Source: an uncultured Dorea sp.
GTDB lineage: Bacteria > Bacillota > Clostridia > Lachnospirales > Lachnospiraceae
Direction of reading: 5' to 3'
Assembly: GCA_910580235.1 (NCBI GenBank)
Contig: CAJTVU010000004.1
Span: forward strand, 62,001-126,000
DNA: 64,000 nucleotides
Shown: positions 1 through 8,460 of the stretch, in pieces
How the letters are laid out: the number at the start of each line of letters is the position of its first letter
How positions within the stretch are numbered: position 1 is the first letter of the stretch
Program-made: the position numbers and the translations under genes
Notes under the pieces: model-generated
Databases searched by the model: none
Told to the model about the DNA's origin: nothing
What the model saw: only the letters and a program-made list of their open reading frames with translations

Positions 1-39
1 CAGGTATAATATAGATACAGATATTCTTATTTCCATTAT

Positions 40-268
40 ATGATACAAGGATCAAAAGGCCACGCTTTTCATGCTTGCAAAAGACCTTTTGATTCCCCTG
101 GTACCTGCGGATTGTTACGTGCTACGCCCTCTCACAATCCTACCCGCTATTCGCATATCGTGGGATTATCATCCCACTTTTAGGCTCATATCGGGGCGGG
201 TCCCAAAGTCTTTGATCCACTTATGAGCAAGCTCATGTGGATCAAAGACCTTTTGACCCTGGTATCAT
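40..268. repeat. Intergenic inverted-repeat element (family A)
   Basis: The 229 bp between the window edge and the first gene are a self-complementary element. The left end (40-61, ATGATACAAGGATCAAAAGG) is an imperfect reverse complement of the right end (244-268, ending CCTGGTATCAT). Inside are a hairpin at about 49-98 (GATCAAAAGG pairing with CCTTTTGAT) and a strong hairpin at 209-249 (TTGATCCAC against GTGGATCAA). The tip motif CCTGGTATCAT recurs as a 19-bp palindrome at 11880. No coding capacity is seen. It looks like a non-autonomous MITE-like repeat. It ends about 28 bp before the dehydrogenase start, so it may affect that gene's expression. Confidence 0.6.
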
Positions 269-295
269 ATATATTTTAATGTAGGAGGATCCATT

Positions 296-1228
296 ATGAA
301 AATCGTATTCTTAGATGCTAAGACGATCGGCGAAGACATTGACCTGTCCGGTTTTGACAAGCTGGGCGAAGTGGTAAAATACGGCTTTTCCACTATTAAA
401 GAAGCAAGGGAGCGGACGGCGGACGCCGACGTCGTCATCCTGAATAAAGTCCCTGTTAACGAAGAATCCATTGGAAAAGCGGACAAGCTGAAGCTGGTCT
501 GCGTCACTGCTACCGGCACGGACAATCTGGACAAGGCATATCTGGAAGAACGGGGCATCGCATGGCGCAATGTGACCGGATATTCCACAGAGTCTGTGGC
601 GCAGCATACATTCGCCATGCTGTTATACCTTCTCGAGAAGCTTAAGTATTACGACGATTATGTAAAAGAAGAGCGCTATATAAGCGACACTGTCTTCACC
701 CATTTTGCAGAAGCATTCCATGAGCTGTCCGGGCTGTCTTTCGGCATTATCGGCCTTGGCAACATCGGGCGCAGGGTAGCCTGCATCGCGGAGGCTTTCG
801 GGATGAAAGTCTTCTACGCCTCCCCTTCCGGAAGCGCGCCCCAGGAAGGCTACACGCAAGTAGATCTCGATACTCTGTACCGCACCTGCGACATCATCTC
901 CGTCCACGCGCCACTGAACAAGTATACGGAAGGCCTGATCAATGCAGATGCGCTAAGGAAGATGAAAAGCTCCTGTATCTTCCTGAACCTTGGCAGAGGC
1001 CCTATTGTAAATGAGCAGGATCTTGCCGATGCCCTGGACGAAGGGACTATCGCGGCAGCAGGCCTGGACGTGCTGCGCGCAGAGCCCATGAGCCCTGACA
1101 GCCCGCTCAGGAACATGAAGGACAGCCGTCGCCTTCTCATCACACCGCATGTGGCGTGGGCAAGCATCGAGTCAAGGACAAGGCTGATGAGCACGATCTT
1201 AGGGCAGGTGGAAGAGTTCTTCCGTTAA
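296..1228 (+). CDS. D-2-hydroxyacid dehydrogenase (NAD-dependent)
   Basis: This cytosolic enzyme of 310 residues probably interconverts a 2-keto acid and its D-2-hydroxy acid using NAD(H). The Rossmann motif GLGNIG is at residues 153-158. The catalytic triad of the family is present: Arg in NLGRGP (about 234), Glu in AEP (about 263) and His in TPHVAW (about 285). The length is normal. The start follows TAGGAGG by 6-7 bases. Its stop overlaps the stop of the convergent dipeptidase gene by four bases, so there is no room for a terminator. The substrate cannot be read from sequence; glycerate or hydroxypyruvate reductase and D-lactate-type activities are all possible. Confidence 0.88.
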   Translation: MKIVFLDAKTIGEDIDLSGFDKLGEVVKYGFSTIKEARERTADADVVILNKVPVNEESIGKADKLKLVCVTATGTDNLDKAYLEERGIAWRNVTGYSTESVAQHTFAMLLYLLEKLKYYDDYVKEERYISDTVFTHFAEAFHELSGLSFGIIGLGNIGRRVACIAEAFGMKVFYASPSGSAPQEGYTQVDLDTLYRTCDIISVHAPLNKYTEGLINADALRKMKSSCIFLNLGRGPIVNEQDLADALDEGTIAAAGLDVLRAEPMSPDSPLRNMKDSRRLLITPHVAWASIESRTRLMSTILGQVEEFFR

Positions 1229-2184
1229 ATATCCGCAAGCGCCCGAAGCACGTTGCCGCTCCATATAAGCTCTGCCTGGCTTTCCGGGATGCCTTTCTTC
1301 TTAAGGGCATCCCACAATCTATCCATCTCGGACACATGCGGGATATCCATGTGCTCCATCCCATCTATGCCGTCGAAGTCCGTGCCGATTGCCGGAAATT
1401 CCCTGCCTCCTACACGGATCATATGCAGAAGATGCTCTGTCATCTCCTCGATCCGGGACTCTCCCTTCGTCCCGAGGAACGGCCCGTAAAAGTTCAGCCC
1501 GCACACGCCGCCTTTCTCTGCAAGGGCGCGGATCATATCGTCATCCAGATTCCTGGGGCTTCCACAAAGCGCGCGGCAGTTGGAGTGGGAAGCCACGACC
1601 GGGCCTTTCGCATACCTCAGTATATCATAAAATGTACCGTCAGAAGCATGTGACACGTCTGCGATCATCCCCATCTCTCCCATCCGCTCTACGATCTCGA
1701 TCCCGAATCTCTTCAGCCCCTTCTCCATCGTCTTCGCATCGTTGCTGTTTGGATAGCCAAGACAGTTCTCATAATTCCACAACAAAGTCATAAGGCGCAC
1801 CCCTTTTTCATAGAGGATATTAAGGCGCTCCGGCCTGTCATTCAGGATCCCTCCCTCCTCTACCGTAAGGATGGCAGATATCTTCCCCGCGGACTGATTT
1901 TCCATAATCTCTTCATAAGAACGGCCAGGAGCGATGTCCTCCGGAAAAAGGGAAAGCTGGCTCTCCATACACGCGATCATGCGAAGCGCCTGCCTGTAAC
2001 AATCCTCATAGCCTCCCGCCTCTTTGTAGTCCTTAAAATAAGTAAAGCACGCAAAAAACTGTGCCATCGTCCCGGCTTTCTTCATGCCCGCAAGGCTGAC
2101 GCTGCAGCCCGTATCTCCCAGATCCTGCTCCGGTTTTTTTATAAGATGCGTCAATGTATCGCAGTGCATATCGATCAGTCTCAT
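1225..2184 (-). CDS. Membrane dipeptidase-type zinc peptidase (family M19)
   Basis: The product (319 residues) is a family M19 dipeptidase, a binuclear zinc enzyme that splits dipeptides. It starts with the M19 signature DMHCDT, and has the bridging Glu in VEEGG, the metal ligands in DVSHAS and SHSN, and the late FDGID segment. The start was set at MRLIDMHCDT because AGGGAG lies just upstream. A longer reading from 2280 adds 32 residues that do not fit the family. No signal peptide is seen, so it is probably cytosolic despite the family name. It is divergent from the C26 amidotransferase gene 90 bp away. Confidence 0.9.
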   Translation of the reverse strand: MRLIDMHCDTLTHLIKKPEQDLGDTGCSVSLAGMKKAGTMAQFFACFTYFKDYKEAGGYEDCYRQALRMIACMESQLSLFPEDIAPGRSYEEIMENQSAGKISAILTVEEGGILNDRPERLNILYEKGVRLMTLLWNYENCLGYPNSNDAKTMEKGLKRFGIEIVERMGEMGMIADVSHASDGTFYDILRYAKGPVVASHSNCRALCGSPRNLDDDMIRALAEKGGVCGLNFYGPFLGTKGESRIEEMTEHLLHMIRVGGREFPAIGTDFDGIDGMEHMDIPHVSEMDRLWDALKKKGIPESQAELIWSGNVLRALADI

Positions 2185-2274
2185 ATTTATTTTCTCCCTT
2201 TCATAGCATTTACTATCAGTATACGCATTTTCCAAAACAAGGGCAAGAGCCTGCATCTTATAAGGAGGTATGTC

Positions 2275-3009
2275 ATGCATCCAATCATCGGTATCGTAGC
2301 CTGCGCCAGAGACAGAGGCAGGCAGTTCGTATCAGAGGCTTACATCCAGGCCGTCGAGATGGCGGGAGGGGTTCCCGTCCTGATCCCCTGCACGGGGGAT
2401 TCCTCTCATTTCCCGCGCTACTACTCTATGTGCGACGGTTTTCTCTTCTGCGGGGGCGACGATATATCCCCCCGCCTTTTCGGCGAAGATCTTCTGACAG
2501 AGGAAGGGCGCACTGATGAGGAGACCGACCTTTTCCATCTGGCGTTCATGAAATATGCTCTGTCCACCTCCTTGCCTGTGCTTGCCATCTGCCGTGGGAT
2601 GCAAGTCATGAACATCACACGAGGCGGCAGTATCTGGCAGGATATTTCTCTCAAAGAAGGGACGTTCCAAAATCATATGCAGCTGTCCGAGAAGCGCAGC
2701 GACGTCTGCCACCGGATTTCCTGCTCACAAAATAGCATGCTATATGATATTTGCGGAAATTTCATAGACACTAATAGTTTCCATCATCAATGCATTAAGA
2801 CGGTCGGTCAAGGCCTTAAGATCGCCGCCCTCGCCGCCGACGGCGTGATCGAGGCTCTGGAAGACAGCTCCGCCTCTTTCGTTATTGGCGTACAATGGCA
2901 TCCCGAGTGTATGTATTCCTCCTGCCCGCCCATGCGCGATCTTTTTCTTATTTTTACTGAACACGCAAAAAAAGCAAAATCCATCTCCCTGCCAATTTCA
3001 TTTTCGTAA
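2275..3009 (+). CDS. Class I glutamine amidotransferase-like hydrolase (peptidase C26)
   Basis: This protein of 244 residues belongs to the gamma-glutamyl-GABA hydrolase (PuuD-like) group. The nucleophile elbow LAICRGMQ carries the catalytic Cys, and the late VQWHPE motif carries the His and Glu of the triad. The start ATG at 2275 follows a perfect AAGGAGGT. Family members release glutamate from gamma-glutamylated amines. Its place beside an M19 dipeptidase suggests scavenging of unusual gamma-glutamyl or dipeptide bonds, which is inference only. Confidence 0.88.
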   Translation: MHPIIGIVACARDRGRQFVSEAYIQAVEMAGGVPVLIPCTGDSSHFPRYYSMCDGFLFCGGDDISPRLFGEDLLTEEGRTDEETDLFHLAFMKYALSTSLPVLAICRGMQVMNITRGGSIWQDISLKEGTFQNHMQLSEKRSDVCHRISCSQNSMLYDICGNFIDTNSFHHQCIKTVGQGLKIAALAADGVIEALEDSSASFVIGVQWHPECMYSSCPPMRDLFLIFTEHAKKAKSISLPISFS

Positions 3010-3119
3010 ACAGATCTCGTAAGCTTCTATAGAATATTTTCTCCTGCACCGGCGCATACTATCCGTGGAGAACAATCATATCGGCATATGCCGAAATGCC
3101 AGTAAAGGAGGAAAACCAC

Positions 3120-3302
3120 ATGTCTGAATTATCAATTTTAGATCTTCAGAACCTCCGCCATCTCATCGGGGGCTACGACACAAACCACTGCAAGATGACG
3201 GATTACGCGTCACAGGCAAAAGATCCTGAGATCAAGAAGCTTTTCCAGGATGCCGCAAACAGTGCAATGCAGAACAAACAGGACTTGATGAAATTCTTAT
3301 AG
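3120..3302 (+). CDS. Small CotF-like spore coat protein
   Basis: This 60-residue, mostly helical acidic protein (segments LSILDLQNLRHLIGG and DPEIKKLFQDAANSAM) resembles the half-length CotF-type coat proteins common in Clostridia. The start follows AAAGGAGG. It lies 14 bp upstream of a second protein of the same type, and the two are probably co-transcribed. A role in spore coat assembly is inferred from family resemblance; the match is short. Confidence 0.6.
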   Translation: MSELSILDLQNLRHLIGGYDTNHCKMTDYASQAKDPEIKKLFQDAANSAMQNKQDLMKFL

Positions 3303-3316
3303 GAGGGGGCGATACG

Positions 3317-3577
3317 ATGTTAGACGAGAAGACAATGGTAACTGACGCCTTAAATGGCGTCAACGGCGAGCTTGTAAGGTTCGGCGAGATGATCTCACAG
3401 ACAGAGAACAAAGAGCTCAAGCAGTGCTTAAAGCAGATCCGGAACCAGTGCGAGATGTCACAGGAGAAGCTGTATCAGGTCGCACGTGAAAAGAGCTACT
3501 ATGTTCCGGCTTCCAAAGCTTCCACACAGGAAGTACAGCATGTAAAATCCGTGCTGACAGGCGGAGCAATGCGGTAA
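3317..3577 (+). CDS. CotF-like spore coat protein
   Basis: This 86-residue helical protein has a ferritin-like pattern (residues about 5-60) typical of the coat F domain: MVTDALNGVNGE, then a heptad-like LKQCLKQIRNQCEMSQEKLYQVA, then a Tyr-rich SYYVP segment. It is preceded by AGGAGG and follows the shorter coat-like gene. Coat F pairs of a short and a longer gene are frequent in Lachnospiraceae. The repeat array beginning at 3611 lies just downstream. Confidence 0.7.
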   Translation: MLDEKTMVTDALNGVNGELVRFGEMISQTENKELKQCLKQIRNQCEMSQEKLYQVAREKSYYVPASKASTQEVQHVKSVLTGGAMR

Positions 3578-3610
3578 CAGCTGCATAGGACAAAAGCGCG
3601 TAGCAAACAG

Positions 3611-3782
3611 GAACGGAGCATTTCTTCCGCAAGGACACCGCATAAGCGGTAGGCTAGACTATAGGGACGGAGCATTTCTTCCGCAGGACACCGCATAAGC
3701 GGTAGGCTAGACTATAGGGACGGAGCATTTCTTCCGCAGGACACCGCATAAGCGGTGTCCCTGCTCAGAAATGCTCCGTCCC
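3611..3782. repeat. Three tandem 53-bp units ending in a REP-type palindrome
   Basis: Units begin at about 3611, 3664 and 3717 and share GGAGCATTTCTTCCGC and GACACCGCATAAGCGGT. The first has one extra A. In units one and two the hairpin is followed by AGGCTAGACTATAGGG. In the third the hairpin (3739-3747 against 3752-3760) is enclosed by a second stem, 3717-3732 (GGGACGGAGCATTTCT) pairing with 3767-3782. The palindrome ends at the first base of the ABC exporter stop codon (3782-3784, minus strand). It could act as a terminator or mRNA 3' stabiliser for that gene. Confidence 0.8.
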
Positions 3783-5626
3783 TACGCGCTTCTCTCAAAC
3801 TGGGAGTTGTAAAGCTCTGCGTAGAATCCGTTTTTCTTAAGCAGCTCTTCGTGATTTCCTATCTCTATAATATCGCCGTCTTTCATGACGAGGATCATGT
3901 CTGCGTCCCGGATCGTGGAGAGGCGGTGCGCGATAACGAAACTGGTCCTTCCTTTCATCAGATTATCCATTGCTTTCTGTATGCGTACTTCTGTACGTGT
4001 ATCGACGGAGCTGGTGGCTTCGTCAAGTATGAGTATCTTCGGGTCGGCAAGGATCGCCCTTGCGATCGTAAGCAGCTGCTTCTGTCCCTGAGATACGTTG
4101 CTCGCCTCCTCATTCAGCTCCATATTGTAGCCTCCTGGAAGGGTCTGGACAAAATGATGCACATATGCCGCGTTTGCCGCTTCTACCACTTCTTCATGGG
4201 TCGCGTCCAGCTTCCCATACCGTATATTATCTTCGATGCTTCCTTTAAACAGCCATGTGTCCTGGAGCACCATCCCGAACATCTCTCTTAATTCGCTCCG
4301 GTTGAAATCCCGGATATCGTGTCCGCCCACCCGGATCTCTCCGCTGTTTACATCATAGAACCGCATGAGCAGCTTGACCATCGTCGTCTTCCCCGCCCCG
4401 GTCGGCCCTACGATGGCTATCTTCTGTCCGGGCTCTACTTTCGCGCTGAAGTCATGGATAATGATATGGTCAGGATTATATCCGAACCGCACGTGATCGA
4501 ATTCCACCCTTCCTTCCAGCCCATCTATGGACACCGGATCTACGACAGTCTGATCTTCTTCCTCTTCCTCTAAAAACTCGAATACCCTCTCAGAAGCGGC
4601 TGCCGTAGACTGCAGCATGTTGGCCACCTGCGCCACCTGCTGGATCGGGTGCGTGAACTGGCGCACATACTGGATGAATGACTGGATCTCTCCTACTTCT
4701 ATCGCGCGCTTTACTGCCAGATAGCCGCCTAAGATAACGACCGCGACATAGCCCAGGTTCCCGACGAACTGCATGATCGGCATCATCATTCCTGACAGGA
4801 ACTGCGATTTCCATGCCGAGCTGTAAAGGATATCATTATCCCTGTCAAACTCTGCAATCACATCCTCTTCTTTGTTAAAGGCTTTCACAATATTGTGGCC
4901 GCCATACACTTCCTCCACCTGCCCGTTCACATGCCCCAGGTATTCCTGCTGGCTTTTGAAATATTTCTGCGAACGTTTCACAATGGCAGAGATCAGCGCC
5001 ATAGACACCGGAAGGATGAGAAGCGCGATGACTGTCATGAGCGGGCTGATGCTAAGCATCATTATGAGCACTCCAAGGATGGTCATAACGGAAGTAATGA
5101 CCTGCGTCGCGCTCTGGTTCAGGCTCGTGCTCAGAGTATCTACGTCATTTGTGATACGGGACAGTATCTCTCCGTGGGTCATCTTATCGTAATAATTCAT
5201 CGGCAGGCGCTGTATCTTCTCCGATATCTCCTTACGCATGCGATAGGTCAGCTTCTGAGAGATCCCCGTCATAATAAATCCCTGTATAAATGAGAACCCT
5301 GCGCTGAGCAGGTACAGGCATAAGAGCCCGATAAGGATCCCCGCGATCTTTTCAAAATCAATGCCCGCGCCGCCAGAGACTTTACGCACCAGTCCCTCGA
5401 AGATCTCTGTCGTCGCTTTTCCTAAGATCTTCGGGCCGATAATGTTGAAGATAGTCCCTCCTATGGCGAAAATGACGACAAGCACGATCCCGATCTTGTA
5501 CCGCCCCATATAGCCCATAAGCTTCTTCATAGTACCTTTAAAGTCTTTCGCCTTCTCCCCTGCCATCATCGGCCCGTGCGGGCCATGTCCCGGCCCCGGC
5601 CCGGGCTTCCTGTGCTTTTCTGCCAT
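3782..5626 (-). CDS. ABC exporter half-transporter, second subunit
   Basis: This 614-residue half-transporter has six membrane helices in residues about 40-330, followed by a complete nucleotide-binding domain. Walker A is GPTGAGKT, the signature is read as VSQGQKQ, Walker B is ILILDEATSSVDT and the switch His is in IAHRLST. The N-terminus is rich in Gly, Pro and His (PGPGPGHGPHGP). It pairs with the gene just upstream to form a heterodimeric exporter of the LmrCD or BmrCD kind, which expels drugs or lipids. This subunit has a canonical Walker B Glu. Its stop codon coincides with the end of a REP-type palindrome. Confidence 0.93.
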   Translation of the reverse strand: MAEKHRKPGPGPGHGPHGPMMAGEKAKDFKGTMKKLMGYMGRYKIGIVLVVIFAIGGTIFNIIGPKILGKATTEIFEGLVRKVSGGAGIDFEKIAGILIGLLCLYLLSAGFSFIQGFIMTGISQKLTYRMRKEISEKIQRLPMNYYDKMTHGEILSRITNDVDTLSTSLNQSATQVITSVMTILGVLIMMLSISPLMTVIALLILPVSMALISAIVKRSQKYFKSQQEYLGHVNGQVEEVYGGHNIVKAFNKEEDVIAEFDRDNDILYSSAWKSQFLSGMMMPIMQFVGNLGYVAVVILGGYLAVKRAIEVGEIQSFIQYVRQFTHPIQQVAQVANMLQSTAAASERVFEFLEEEEEDQTVVDPVSIDGLEGRVEFDHVRFGYNPDHIIIHDFSAKVEPGQKIAIVGPTGAGKTTMVKLLMRFYDVNSGEIRVGGHDIRDFNRSELREMFGMVLQDTWLFKGSIEDNIRYGKLDATHEEVVEAANAAYVHHFVQTLPGGYNMELNEEASNVSQGQKQLLTIARAILADPKILILDEATSSVDTRTEVRIQKAMDNLMKGRTSFVIAHRLSTIRDADMILVMKDGDIIEIGNHEELLKKNGFYAELYNSQFERSA

Positions 5627-5627
5627 A

Positions 5628-7778
5628 CTACTCTACCTCCTTCATATCTTCCTCCAGCTCTTTCTCAGACAGCTGTGAAGAAGCGATCTGATAATATTCC
5701 TCACAATTGTTCAAAAGCTCTCTGTGCGTGCCTTTTCCGGCTATCTTCCCATCGTCCAGTACGATAATCTGCTCTGCATGCAAGATCGTGCTGATACGCT
5801 GGGCCACGATCATTACAGTGCTTTCCTTCGTCTTCTTTTTCAGAGCATTTCGAAGAGCCACATCCGTCTTATAGTCAAGGGCAGAGAAGCTGTCGTCAAA
5901 AATATATATATCGGGGCGCTTCGCGATCGCCCTCGCGATCGAAAGCCTCTGCTTCTGCCCGCCGGACACATTGGAGCCTCCCTGGGCGATCGGGCTTTCA
6001 TACTGTTTCCTCTTCCCTGTGATAAACTCTTCTGCCTGGGCGATCTGCGCCGCCTCTTTCATCTCCTCCTCGCTCCCGTCAGGATTCCCGTACAGGATGT
6101 TGGACGCGATCGTTCCTGAGAAAAGCACTCCCTTCTGAGGCACATATCCTAACCTCTCCCGCAGGTCATGCTGGCTCATAGCTCTGACATCAACGCCGTC
6201 TATCGTAATACGGCCTTCTGTCACGTCATAAAATCTCGGGATCAGGTTCACAAGCGTCGATTTCCCGCTTCCCGTACTTCCGATGAATGCAATAGTCTCC
6301 CCCGGCCTCGCTGTGAAGGAAATATCGTGCAGCACATCTTCTTCTGCCCCCGGGTAGCGGAAAGACACATGATCGAACACAACTTCGCCCCTGGCATTCC
6401 CCGGAAGCTTTTCAGGATCTTTCGGATCATGGATCAGCGTCTCGCTTCTTAGCACTTCATCTACGCGCTCCGCAGACACTGCCGCTCTTGGAAGCATTAC
6501 GGAAATCATACATATCATAAGGAAGGACATGATAATCTGCATTGTGTACTGGAGAAACGCCATCATATCCCCGACCTGCATCGTCCCACTGTCTATCCCA
6601 TGCCCTCCCGTCCAGATGATGAGGACGGAGATGCCGTTCATAATAAGCATCATCACCGGCATCATAAATGTCATGGCGCGGTTAACAAACAGGTTCGTCT
6701 TCGTCAGATCTATATTCGCTTTATCAAACCTCTCTTCCTCATACCTCTCTGTGCTGAATGCACGGATGACTGGAAGCCCGGTGAGGATCTCGCGGCTTAC
6801 AAGATTCAGGCGGTCTACTAAAGACTGCACGATCTTGAATTTGGGCATCACTACAAAGAACAGCGCTCCTACGACCAGAAGAACAAGCCCCACGCCAAGA
6901 GCGATGATCCAGGACATATCCACATTCGTGTTAAAAACACGCCACACACCGCCAAGAGCCAAGATCGGCGCATACAGCACCATGCGGAGGATCATCACCG
7001 TCAGAAGCTGGATCTGCTGGATATCGTTGGTACTCCTTGTAATGAGGGACGCTGTAGAAAATTTATCGAATTCTGCGCTGGAAAAGCCCACGACTTTGCG
7101 GAATACATCCCGCCTCAGCCCGCGCCCCACACCAGCGCCGACTCTGGAAGCCAGGAATCCTACCAGAATACTGGCGCACATGCCAAGCGCCGCAAGAGCC
7201 AACATCTTCGCCCCAGTCTTCAAAATATAAGAAGAGCTGATACTTTCTGTGTCCACTCCCACATTTTCATAAAGCGTCTTTACATACATTGCCCCTGCCT
7301 GCTCCAGTATAGATTCCGGCATTTCAGCCAGAAGCGCGGCGTCTCCCATATGTGCCGCATCTTCTCCTCCCATCATCTCCCCGGAAGACATGGCCGCTGT
7401 CGCCATCATAGATTTCTGCAAAATATCAGACAGCTCCTCCATCCGCTCTGCATCTTTCTCCACAGGGCTTTTCAGGCGCAGGATCGCCCCTTCATAACTA
7501 TCATCATACGTATAAGAGGCATACATGCCTTCCTCGTAAGCCTCCTTTAGCAGCTCTTGCTCCGGCTCCTCTGCCGTCATAAGAAGAAGGGCAAAATCTT
7601 CTTCTCCGATCGTCCTTGGCACTGCCCCGTCGATCCCGCTCTGCTGGATCCCTATGTTTACGATATCCGATGTGTACGTAGGCAGCGACAGATCGCAGTA
7701 TGCCTGAAGCAGCAGCACACAGAGGATAGACAGCACTGCGGCGGCATAAGGCTTCATGAATTTAAACAGCTTGCTCAT
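5628..7778 (-). CDS. ABC exporter half-transporter, first subunit
   Basis: This 716-residue partner of the downstream half-transporter carries an extra segment of roughly 110 residues between helix 1 and helix 2 (about residues 45-185), mostly polar with a Met-rich stretch, which probably faces outside. The ATPase domain has Walker A GSTGSGKS and signature VSGGQKQ. Walker B reads IYIFDDSFSALD, so the catalytic Glu is replaced by Asp. That is the degenerate site typical of heterodimeric exporters. Its start overlaps the marR stop by ATGA, and its stop is one base from the next start, so the three genes are translationally coupled. Confidence 0.93.
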   Translation of the reverse strand: MSKLFKFMKPYAAAVLSILCVLLLQAYCDLSLPTYTSDIVNIGIQQSGIDGAVPRTIGEEDFALLLMTAEEPEQELLKEAYEEGMYASYTYDDSYEGAILRLKSPVEKDAERMEELSDILQKSMMATAAMSSGEMMGGEDAAHMGDAALLAEMPESILEQAGAMYVKTLYENVGVDTESISSSYILKTGAKMLALAALGMCASILVGFLASRVGAGVGRGLRRDVFRKVVGFSSAEFDKFSTASLITRSTNDIQQIQLLTVMILRMVLYAPILALGGVWRVFNTNVDMSWIIALGVGLVLLVVGALFFVVMPKFKIVQSLVDRLNLVSREILTGLPVIRAFSTERYEEERFDKANIDLTKTNLFVNRAMTFMMPVMMLIMNGISVLIIWTGGHGIDSGTMQVGDMMAFLQYTMQIIMSFLMICMISVMLPRAAVSAERVDEVLRSETLIHDPKDPEKLPGNARGEVVFDHVSFRYPGAEEDVLHDISFTARPGETIAFIGSTGSGKSTLVNLIPRFYDVTEGRITIDGVDVRAMSQHDLRERLGYVPQKGVLFSGTIASNILYGNPDGSEEEMKEAAQIAQAEEFITGKRKQYESPIAQGGSNVSGGQKQRLSIARAIAKRPDIYIFDDSFSALDYKTDVALRNALKKKTKESTVMIVAQRISTILHAEQIIVLDDGKIAGKGTHRELLNNCEEYYQIASSQLSEKELEEDMKEVE

Positions 7779-8260
7779 AGCAGCTCCTCCTTTCTCGTCT
7801 TCTTCATAACAGTGTGCATATCCAGCTCGCCGAACTCTTTCTGCTCTGTTATGTTCTTTCTCATCTCCAAAATCAAACGCTTCATAAACATTTTTTCTTC
7901 GTCAGATATTCCTTTTAAAAGCAATATTTCTATATCTTTCGCAATCTCTTTAATTTCTTCCATACACTCCTTCCCCTTGTCTGTCAGACAGATCCGAAAA
8001 CTCCTCTGATCCCTCTCATCCGCTTCCTTCAAGATAAAGCCCCTGCTCTCCAACTTTTTGAGCGCAACCGTCATAGAGGGGGGGGTAATCCCCATCTCAT
8101 CAGCCAGCTTTCTCTGGGAAAGGCTCCCCCTAAAGTCTAATATAAAAAGTATGCCCGCCTGGCCCGGCTTCAAATCCAGCTTCTCCAGCCTTTTCATGGC
8201 ATGATATTTGCAAATATGCCCCAACTGGTCAAGCATCATCACAAAAGACGCCTCTTCCAT
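7775..8260 (-). CDS. MarR-family transcriptional regulator of the exporter operon
   Basis: This 161-residue winged-helix protein has the MarR core GSLSQRKLADEMGITPPSMTVALKKLESRGFI followed by the wing DERDQRSFRICLTDKG. The start at MEEASF was chosen because AAGGAGG lies about 11 bases upstream; earlier codons lack a site. As the first gene of the operon it probably represses its own promoter, with relief by an exported compound. A palindrome next to the predicted -10 box fits this. The ligand is unknown. Confidence 0.9.
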   Translation of the reverse strand: MEEASFVMMLDQLGHICKYHAMKRLEKLDLKPGQAGILFILDFRGSLSQRKLADEMGITPPSMTVALKKLESRGFILKEADERDQRSFRICLTDKGKECMEEIKEIAKDIEILLLKGISDEEKMFMKRLILEMRKNITEQKEFGELDMHTVMKKTRKEELL

Positions 8261-8295
8261 ATCCACCCCGTCCTCCTTCACATTCCAACATTTAG

Positions 8296-8341
8296 TTAGA
8301 AATCTAATTAATATATTAGTAATATTTCCTTGATTTGTCAA
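8296..8341 (-). promoter_or_regulatory. Promoter and putative MarR operator of the exporter operon
   Basis: On the minus strand TTGACA (8336-8341) is separated by 17 bp from TAATAT (8313-8318), a near-consensus SigA promoter. Five bases downstream of the -10 box is the palindrome TTAGAAATCTAA (8296-8307), a plausible MarR dimer site placed to block transcription. The assignment rests on position and symmetry. Confidence 0.65.
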
Positions 8342-8412
8342 TATATGTTTTGATATTTAATACTATTTTTAGAAATTTTAACAATAAATAGTTAGATAAT
8401 ATAATTAAATTA

Positions 8413-8460
8413 ACGAATTGGGGACGGGGTAAAATTAATTTTACCCCGTCCCCAATTCGT
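8413..8460. repeat. Perfect 48-bp REP-type palindrome overlapping the dtd stop
   Basis: Two perfect 24-base arms meet without a loop at 8436/8437. Each arm reads outward-in as ACGAATTGGGGACGGGGTAAAATT. The dtd stop codon (8441-8443) lies inside the right arm, so the repeat encodes the last residues of Dtd (ELGTG). It shares the GGGGACG tip with the palindromes at 3717, 32374, 33901, 34556 and 44934. It is likely to form the 3' end hairpin of the dtd mRNA. Confidence 0.85.

Noticed and set aside
3611..3782. Possible CRISPR array (three repeats)
   Set aside because: The units are contiguous 53-bp tandem copies without spacers, and no cas genes are present.
6529..7230. Long plus-strand frame of 233 codons
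   Set aside because: It is antisense to the first ABC exporter subunit, whose domains are intact; it has no ribosome site and no family pattern.
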